Part shown: one piece after another, positions 1-4,279 of the stretch | How the letters are laid out: every line of letters starts with the position of its first letter | Position numbering within the stretch: position 1 is the first letter of the stretch | Assembly (NCBI GenBank): GCA_031283485.1 | Contig: JAITBR010000091.1 | Coordinates: 1-5,888 of the forward strand | Direction of reading: 5' to 3' | Source of the DNA: Puniceicoccales bacterium | GTDB taxonomy: Bacteria; Verrucomicrobiota; Verrucomicrobiae; Opitutales; LL51 | Length of the DNA: 5,888 nucleotides | Made by a program: the position numbers and the translations under genes | The notes under the pieces: model-generated | Seen by the model: the letters and a program-made list of their open reading frames with translations, nothing else | Databases searched by the model: none | What the model was told of the DNA's origin: nothing

Positions 1-816
1 GCTGCCGGTGGAGGTAAAAGTACGCTTTTGGGGCAAATTATACGCAACACCGAAGCAGAAATCAATGTCTTGGCCCTCGTCGGTGAGCGCGGTCGTGAAG
101 TGCGTGAATTCGTTGAAAAGGACCTAGGTCCCGAGGGATTAAAACGTTCCATACTTGTCATTTCTACATCGGATCGGTCTTCAATGGAGCGACTAAAGGC
201 GGCGTACGTGGCGACGGCCATTGCCGAGTATTTTCGCGATAAGGGGAAAAAGGTCCTGCTTATGATGGATTCGGTCACTCGATTCGCTCGTGCGCAGCGT
301 GAAATTGGGTTGGCTGCTGGGGAACCTCCAACGCGCCGTGGATTCCCGCCATCTGTTTTTGCAACTTTACCGCAATTGATGGAACGTGCCGGTCAGTCGG
401 AAAAGGGTTCAATTACGGCGTTGTATACCGTTCTCGTTGAAGGTGACGACATGACAGAGCCTGTTGCCGATGAAACCCGTTCGATCTTGGATGGCCACAT
501 AATATTATCGCGTAAACTTGCTGGGATGAATCACTATCCGGCGATTGACATTCTCGCCAGTGTGAGCCGCGTGTTTAATCAAATTACGGACGAACGCCAT
601 AGAAAAGTGGCTTCGAAATTGAGAACTATTCTGTCGAAATATCAGGAAGTGGAGTTGTTGGTTCGCATAGGCGAGTACAAGCGTGGGGCTGATAAACAGA
701 CCGATGAAGCCATTGATCGCATCGAAGCGGCCAATTCGTTTTTACGCCAAGGATTGCACGAACATGACAGTTTTAAAGCAACAGTGGATAAGCTTGCACA
801 GGCAGTTGGCATGTAA
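1..816 (+). CDS. sctN: Type III secretion system export ATPase SctN (HrcN/YscN/FliI family), 5' partial
   Basis: This is the hexameric ATPase at the cytoplasmic base of the type III injectisome; it strips chaperones and helps unfold substrates for export. The reading frame is open from base 1, so the gene starts upstream; 271 residues are visible of roughly 440-450 usual for the family. Numbering from the first visible residue, the Walker A loop GGGKST is at 3-8, the catalytic-glutamate motif GERGREV at 28-34 (E29), Walker B LLMMD ends at D90, followed by [12 protein letters not shown] and the loop [14 protein letters not shown] (about 107-120). SVSR at 187-190 probably carries the arginine finger (R190). 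The C-terminal part ([14 protein letters not shown]) is the usual helical domain. What is seen points to an injectisome ATPase rather than flagellar FliI: GGGKST and the [14 protein letters not shown] stretch resemble HrcN from memory, and sctO and sctP follow. All catalytic motifs are intact. The stop overlaps the sctO start by one base (TAATG). Confidence 0.96.
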   Translation, partial: AAGGGKSTLLGQIIRNTEAEINVLALVGERGREVREFVEKDLGPEGLKRSILVISTSDRSSMERLKAAYVATAIAEYFRDKGKKVLLMMDSVTRFARAQREIGLAAGEPPTRRGFPPSVFATLPQLMERAGQSEKGSITALYTVLVEGDDMTEPVADETRSILDGHIILSRKLAGMNHYPAIDILASVSRVFNQITDERHRKVASKLRTILSKYQEVELLVRIGEYKRGADKQTDEAIDRIEAANSFLRQGLHEHDSFKATVDKLAQAVGM

Positions 817-1295
817 TGGCAAAGTATATACTGGAGGATATTTTACGCGTACGAAATTTTCGCAAGGATGTGGCCGAGAAGAACTTAACCCAAGCTCAAC
901 GCCTGGTTGTAGAAGCGGAAGAAAACGTTAAACGTGCGAAACAAGCTCTTGAAGAATTTAAAGTTTTCATAGTTGAAGAAAGTGATAGGCTCTATAAAAA
1001 AGTGATTGGACAAAAAGTAAAGAAGCTGTCCGTAGACGGTTTGAATGCTGCACTGAAAGCGTTGAAAAACAAACTGTTTGATTATGAAAAAATCGTTGAA
1101 GATGAAAAAGAAAATTTAGAAAAATCAAAAAAAAATCTTGAAGAAAAAAGAATAGCTCTGCAGGAAGCTAATAAAAACATTGAAAAAATTTCCGCCCATA
1201 AGGAATCTTGGGTAAAAGAGGCTAAGCATGAGGAAGAGATGCTAGCCGATAAGGAGTTGGAGGAATTTACTGGCAAAAAACAGAGAGACGAATGA
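816..1295 (+). CDS. sctO: Type III secretion stalk protein SctO (YscO/HrpO/FliJ-like)
   Basis: A 159-residue, highly charged, nearly all-helical protein with heptad-like Glu/Lys patterns over about residues 20-150, the form expected of an antiparallel coiled-coil hairpin. Members of this family (YscO, HrpO, FliJ) sit in the centre of the ATPase ring, like the gamma stalk of F1, and connect it to the export gate SctV. The N-terminal YILEDILRVRNFRKDVAEKNL fits the usual start of SctO proteins (a short hydrophobic LEDLL followed by R/E-rich helix). The length is normal for the family and the gene lies directly after sctN, which is the strongest evidence because the sequence itself is poorly conserved. 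The ATG overlaps the sctN stop as TAATG, so translation is likely coupled; no good Shine-Dalgarno site is present. The second half is very A-rich and contains an A9 run (1127-1135). Confidence 0.88.
   Translation: MAKYILEDILRVRNFRKDVAEKNLTQAQRLVVEAEENVKRAKQALEEFKVFIVEESDRLYKKVIGQKVKKLSVDGLNAALKALKNKLFDYEKIVEDEKENLEKSKKNLEEKRIALQEANKNIEKISAHKESWVKEAKHEEEMLADKELEEFTGKKQRDE
1127..1135 (+). other. A9 homopolymer inside sctO, possible slippage site
   Basis: Nine consecutive A residues cover part of codon 104 to codon 107 of sctO (Ser-Lys-Lys-Asn in the normal frame). If RNA polymerase adds one A, the frame stops at once after Ser108; if it drops one A, translation ends after residue 112. Either event removes the last third of the coiled coil. 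The surrounding A-rich composition may be the only reason the run exists, so a regulatory role is inference. Confidence 0.35.
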
Positions 1296-1311
1296 CAATT
1301 TTAAAAATGAT

Positions 1312-1314
1312 GGA
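1312..1314 (+). promoter_or_regulatory. Weak ribosome binding site for sctP
   Basis: TGGA at 1311-1314 lies five bases before the ATG at 1320, in the 24-nt gap after the sctO stop. It supports the 1320 start. An ATG at 1307 is followed by ATG GAA TAA and cannot be the start. Confidence 0.4.
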
Positions 1315-1319
1315 ATAAC

Positions 1320-2147
1320 ATGGACAAAGTTAACGAATCGGGAACTGGTGAGCAGTTTATTGGTGAATCGGAGGAGATGCCGCTGGGCAGTCCCGCCTCG
1401 GAGAGCGTGAACAGATTCGATGCCATACTACTCGGCAACAGGAAGGTTGGTAAGCGGAAGCGTGGCGGTTCAGGTGAGGATGGCAGTCCCCGTGTTTTGG
1501 GGCGCAACAGCAGAACCTACGGCGAAGAAGCCCCGTTTGCCGGAAGAAACAGTGATTCAGGTGAGGATGGCAGTCCCCGTGTTTTGGGGCGCAACAACAG
1601 AACCTACGGTGAAGAAGAAAATGAAGAGCGGAAAAGATTAGACAAGAAGAGCTATCGCAAAGTTACAAAAAACGTAAAATTTGGCGGCGATGTTATCCTC
1701 AGTAGCTTGCTCACGTCCAGTGAATTTCATAGGGCTGAGACTGTGAAAGCTGAAAAGCAGGCTAATAGTATCAGATCGATCGGGACTGAAATTGCCGAAA
1801 AAATTTTAGCTTCGGCTGCTGCACTTAATGCCAAACAAGAGGTTAGGATTATGTTAAAAAATAGCATTTTGCCAAATACGGAAATTGTCCTTTCGAAGGA
1901 TGGCAAGATGTTATCTGTGAATTTTTTTACATCGGCATCGGAGTCCGCTTCACTGCTTTCTTCAAAGCAAGCGGAACTGCGATTACATTTGTTGAATACT
2001 TTACACGATGTCAATGACGTTGACGTAAATATTTATCAGGAAGCATCGACGGAATCTGAAGATTCCCACGATGGGCGTTCGCGTGGCGAGTATGTTGGCG
2101 ATTATGATGATAATGTGGATGGTAACAAAAATAAGAGACGAAATTAA
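1320..2147 (+). CDS. sctP: Type III secretion needle-length / specificity-switch protein SctP (HrpP/YscP-like)
   Basis: A 275-residue protein in the position where SctP is expected (N-O-P order). SctP proteins are secreted molecular rulers that stop needle or pilus growth and switch export from early to late substrates at SctU. Residues 1 to about 120 are rich in Gly, Ser, Glu, Arg and Lys, look disordered, and hold two nearly identical 21-residue copies (starting at S51 and S80). Residues about 140-170 form a probable helix. Residues 168-240 look like the C-terminal substrate-switch domain of HrpP/FliK-like proteins: EVRIMLKNSILPNTEIVLSK followed by a beta-strand with VNFFTSAS, then a helix KQAELRLHLLNTL and a final strand VDVNIYQ. 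A polar tail of about 34 residues with many Asp, Gly and Arg follows. No signal peptide or membrane segment is visible. The start is supported by a weak GGA. Family identity rests on context plus the C-terminal domain; the N-terminal half matches nothing I recognise. Confidence 0.82.
   Translation: MDKVNESGTGEQFIGESEEMPLGSPASESVNRFDAILLGNRKVGKRKRGGSGEDGSPRVLGRNSRTYGEEAPFAGRNSDSGEDGSPRVLGRNNRTYGEEENEERKRLDKKSYRKVTKNVKFGGDVILSSLLTSSEFHRAETVKAEKQANSIRSIGTEIAEKILASAAALNAKQEVRIMLKNSILPNTEIVLSKDGKMLSVNFFTSASESASLLSSKQAELRLHLLNTLHDVNDVDVNIYQEASTESEDSHDGRSRGEYVGDYDDNVDGNKNKRRN
1469..1530 (+). repeat. In-frame direct repeat in sctP, copy 1
   Basis: This 62-nt unit encodes SGEDGSPRVLGRNSRTYGEE and recurs 87 nt (29 codons) downstream with only two base differences, one changing Ser to Asn and one silent. 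It contains a small inverted repeat, CCCC (1488-1491) and GGGG (1499-1502), with a 7-nt loop. It is visibly more GC-rich than the second half of the gene. Confidence 0.95.
1556..1617 (+). repeat. In-frame direct repeat in sctP, copy 2
   Basis: Second copy of the unit, 60 of 62 bases identical to the first, encoding SGEDGSPRVLGRNNRTYGEE. The CCCC/GGGG inverted repeat is preserved (1575-1578 and 1586-1589). The 25 nt between copies (1531-1555) encode the spacer APFAGRNSD. A CGGAAG hexamer precedes each copy (1455-1460 and 1541-1546), so the original duplicated block was probably about 87 nt with diverged ends. Confidence 0.95.
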
Positions 2148-2197
2148 ATTTGTTGCCATTGTTTGAAATTTCATTACCTGCCGTGACTGGATCAGTA

Positions 2198-2208
2198 GCG
2201 AAGGTCGC
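2198..2208 (+). promoter_or_regulatory. Ribosome binding site of trxA inside a tiny inverted repeat
   Basis: AAGG at 2201-2204 is ten bases before the trxA ATG and is the only Shine-Dalgarno-like sequence there. It lies within GCGA-AGG-TCGC, a 4-bp inverted repeat with a 3-nt loop. The rest of the 67-nt gap (2148-2214) holds a second small inverted repeat, ACTG-GAT-CAGT (2186-2196), but no convincing -35/-10 pair and no U-tract terminator. Confidence 0.35.
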
Positions 2209-2214
2209 GTAAAG

Positions 2215-2523
2215 ATGTTACATTTGAATAGTATTAGTTTTGATGTCGAGGTGCCATCTCGGCGTGTGGTTGTGGTTGATTTTTGGGCGCCATGGTGTGG
2301 GCCATGTCGCGCATTATCTCCGGTCATGGAGCAGGTTGCCTCCGAGGTAGGGCCAGATGTGGCCATTGCAAAACTTGACATAGACGAATGCCCGGAACTG
2401 GCGAAAAGGTTTGAGGTTCAGTCAATTCCGACGGTGGTGTTTTTCAAAAATGGAGCTGAAATTAGGCGTTTTGTAGGACTAATGACAAAGGCTAATATTT
2501 TGGCTGTAATTAATTCTCTGTAA
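2215..2523 (+). CDS. trxA: Thioredoxin
   Basis: A 102-residue cytoplasmic protein-disulfide reductase of the classical thioredoxin fold; it is kept reduced by thioredoxin reductase and reduces enzymes such as ribonucleotide reductase. The active site is WCGPC at 27-31, within the strongly conserved VVDFWAPWCGPCR; the buried Asp (D22) and the cis-proline loop SIPTVVFFKNG (P72) are both present. No signal peptide or lipobox is seen, so it is not a periplasmic Dsb- or CcmG-type protein. The N-terminus is slightly shorter than in E. coli Trx (108 residues) but all strands appear complete. The ATG at 2215 is the only sensible start, with AAGG upstream. It begins 67 nt after the sctP stop and ends 8 nt before ruvX, so it belongs with the downstream genes rather than clearly with the T3SS. 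Other thioredoxin paralogues in the genome may exist; the symbol is by family. Confidence 0.95.
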   Translation: MLHLNSISFDVEVPSRRVVVVDFWAPWCGPCRALSPVMEQVASEVGPDVAIAKLDIDECPELAKRFEVQSIPTVVFFKNGAEIRRFVGLMTKANILAVINSL

Positions 2524-2531
2524 AAAATAAA

Positions 2532-3014
2532 ATGGCCAATTATCTTGGGTTAGATGTTGGTAGGAAAAGGATTGGTTTAAGCAGTGGTAGCGACGATCTA
2601 AAAATTGCTCTACCTGGGTGTGCCTTGCCGGCGCATGATAGGATGTTTTGTTTGCGCAAAATTGCTGATTTTATTAGTGAAGCATGCATAGAAGTTGTCG
2701 TTGTTGGTTATCCATTTAATTTGGATGGTTCAAAGAGCAATATGTGCAACTATGTTGATGAATTTGTGGCGAGTTTGAAACTTTTGACCGAGGATAGTGT
2801 GACATTTGCCATATTTGACGAATACCTGACGAGTAATCAAGCTGAAGCAGAGCTGAGGGTTGCACGCGGAGCAAAATTCGAATCACGTGGGCGCAAAAGG
2901 AGGTTGCGCAGGATCGGAGCCATCGACTCCAATGCTGCCGCTATTGTTTTGCAGGGATATTTTGATGAATTGGCCGTGCGCACGAGTGATTTTAATGAAA
3001 ATCGGCGTAAATAA
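2532..3014 (+). CDS. ruvX: RuvX/YqgF family putative Holliday junction resolvase / pre-16S rRNA nuclease
   Basis: A 160-residue protein with the RNase H-like YqgF fold. Members are annotated as Holliday junction resolvases, and E. coli YqgF is also needed for processing the 5' end of 16S rRNA. Motifs in order: LGLDVGRKRIGLS at 5-17 with the first metal-binding Asp D8; VVVVGYPFNLDGSKS at 55-69, matching the usual GLPLNxDG; FDEYLTSNQAE at 95-105, where the common form is DERLT and the Arg is replaced by Tyr98; and IDSNAAAIVLQGYFD at 131-145, with the last catalytic Asp D132. The basic stretch RKRRLRR (121-127) precedes it and may contact nucleic acid. Length is typical (about 140-160). The ATG lies 8 nt after trxA in an A-rich gap with no Shine-Dalgarno site, so translation may be coupled to trxA. 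The 3' end overlaps rodA by 20 nt. Confidence 0.93.
   Translation: MANYLGLDVGRKRIGLSSGSDDLKIALPGCALPAHDRMFCLRKIADFISEACIEVVVVGYPFNLDGSKSNMCNYVDEFVASLKLLTEDSVTFAIFDEYLTSNQAEAELRVARGAKFESRGRKRRLRRIGAIDSNAAAIVLQGYFDELAVRTSDFNENRRK
2984..2989 (+). promoter_or_regulatory. Ribosome binding site of rodA inside ruvX
   Basis: GAGTGA lies five bases before the ATG at 2995 and within the last codons of ruvX. It decides the rodA start: the frame is open back to 2860, but the extra 45 residues would be a pure shadow of ruvX with no SEDS-like content. Confidence 0.55.
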
Positions 3015-4236
3015 ATTTTTCTATAGGTTTAAGGTGTTGTTTAATGGTCACTCCGTGTGTGGCTATGACCTGGCTTCGCCAATCGCCATTTTAGTTCTGC
3101 TGATTTTTGGGATATGCGCCATATATTCTTCGCAGAGTTACAGGGGCGGAGCGCAGTGGCAGGCACAGGTTGGATGGGCTGTTTTGGGGGTGATTCTGTA
3201 CATCAGCGTATCGAGAATGAACTACGGTGTGTTTTTGCGCTACGCACACTGGATTTATCTGGCTAGTGTGGCGTTACTCCTATGCCTGTGGAGCCCGCTC
3301 GGGGAACGTCGTTTTGGCGCACTTCGATGGATTAATTTTGGCGGATTTATCTTGCAACCATCTGAAACGGCAAAGCTGGGATTTTTAGTTATGGCAGCGG
3401 CCATGATAGCTCGGTCAGAAATCATCGATTTAGTGCGATCGACGCGCGAGATGCTAAAATTTTTACTTGTATTTTGTGTACCAATGCTATTGATATTCCT
3501 TCAACCTGATTTGGGATCCGCGTTGATATTTCCACCGATGCTGTTTGCTATGCTGTACGTTGCTAATTTGTCGCAAAAATTTTTTGTCTACGTAATTTCA
3601 TGTGCTTTGATTTTGCTGTCCATTGTAGCATTTGACATATTCGGCTATCGCATGTTTCTCGATAGATATGGTTTGGATCCCGTGAATGGTATGGGGTTGT
3701 ACGAAAAGCGATCCTTTCTTCCTTTGAAGGATTATCAGCGCAATCGCATAATCTCGTTTGTGGCGCCGAATATCGTTGATCCAATGGGAGTTGGCGTAAG
3801 TTGGAATTTGAGACAATCGCTAATTGCCATTGGCACCGGCGGAATGTTTGGCAAGGGATTTAACAGTGGTGTGCAAGCAAAGCTCGGCTATTTGCCGAAA
3901 TCGGTGGCTTCAAATGATTTCATTTTTTCGGTTATTGCCGAAGAAAGAGGATTTCTGGGTTCGACCGTAATTTTGCTTGCATATTTGGTATTGGTATTGA
4001 ACGGATTGCGAATTGCCGCACTGTCCCGTGACCGTTTCGGTACGTACTTGGCGGTTGGCATAAGTGTGTTATTTATGACACATATTTGCATAAATGTCGG
4101 CATGACTTTGGGGTTAATGCCGATTACGGGTATTCCGCTTCCGTTCTTAAGCTATGGAGGGTCTTTTCTATTAATTTGTTGTTTTTTGCAAGGTGTGATA
4201 CAGTCAATATATAGGTTTCATATGAGCTACGAATAG
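2995..4236 (+). CDS. rodA: Peptidoglycan glycosyltransferase RodA (SEDS family, elongasome)
   Basis: A 413-residue inner-membrane protein that polymerises lipid II into glycan strands for side-wall growth, working with a class B PBP (PBP2) and the MreBCD system. About ten hydrophobic segments are visible, beginning at residue 27. Diagnostic motifs: GALRWINFGGFILQPSE ending at E124; QPDLGSA from Q170; LKDYQRNRIISF (244-255), typical of RodA; IAIGTGGMFGKGF with LGYLPKSVASNDFIFSVIAEE, carrying the Asp308 that corresponds to the essential DFIF aspartate; and TGIPLPFLSYGGS near 378-390. The sequence favours RodA over FtsW because of the LKDYQR and GxPLPFLSYGGS forms, though the two are close. It is longer than E. 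coli RodA (370), mainly through a roughly 20-residue stretch at 224-243 in the large outer loop and a short cytoplasmic N-terminus. The start overlaps ruvX and is preceded by GAGTGA. Confidence 0.93.
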   Translation: MKIGVNKFFYRFKVLFNGHSVCGYDLASPIAILVLLIFGICAIYSSQSYRGGAQWQAQVGWAVLGVILYISVSRMNYGVFLRYAHWIYLASVALLLCLWSPLGERRFGALRWINFGGFILQPSETAKLGFLVMAAAMIARSEIIDLVRSTREMLKFLLVFCVPMLLIFLQPDLGSALIFPPMLFAMLYVANLSQKFFVYVISCALILLSIVAFDIFGYRMFLDRYGLDPVNGMGLYEKRSFLPLKDYQRNRIISFVAPNIVDPMGVGVSWNLRQSLIAIGTGGMFGKGFNSGVQAKLGYLPKSVASNDFIFSVIAEERGFLGSTVILLAYLVLVLNGLRIAALSRDRFGTYLAVGISVLFMTHICINVGMTLGLMPITGIPLPFLSYGGSFLLICCFLQGVIQSIYRFHMSYE

Positions 4237-4279
4237 CGAATTTTTTAGCAAGAACTTCCGCTTTATTGGAATTTTTAAC

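Noticed and set aside
28..30. TTG start for sctN at 28
   Set aside because: The Walker A motif lies upstream in the same frame from base 7, so the gene clearly begins outside the window.
1469..1617. Start of a CRISPR array
   Set aside because: Only two units, in coding phase and translated, with a 25-nt interval that is itself coding; no cas genes nearby.
1420..1641. Alternative + strand frame inside sctP encoding a repeated AVPVFWGAT segment
   Set aside because: It is open only because the in-frame duplication copies both phases; it has no ribosome binding site and no known similarity. The sctP frame continues into a recognisable domain.
2153..2181. Possible promoter before trxA using TTGCCA or TTGAAA as -35
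   Set aside because: No acceptable -10 hexamer occurs at 16-18 nt spacing for either candidate.
2860..2994. Upstream extension of the rodA frame to a GTG/TTG-type start at 2860
   Set aside because: It would overlap ruvX by 155 nt and adds residues with no SEDS similarity; the ATG at 2995 has a ribosome binding site and gives a normal RodA N-terminus.
4237..4279. Possible terminator between rodA and rng (TTCC, 8 nt, GGAA, then T5)
   Set aside because: The stem has only four strong pairs with a mismatch beyond, too weak for an intrinsic terminator; the T run overlaps the start region of rng.
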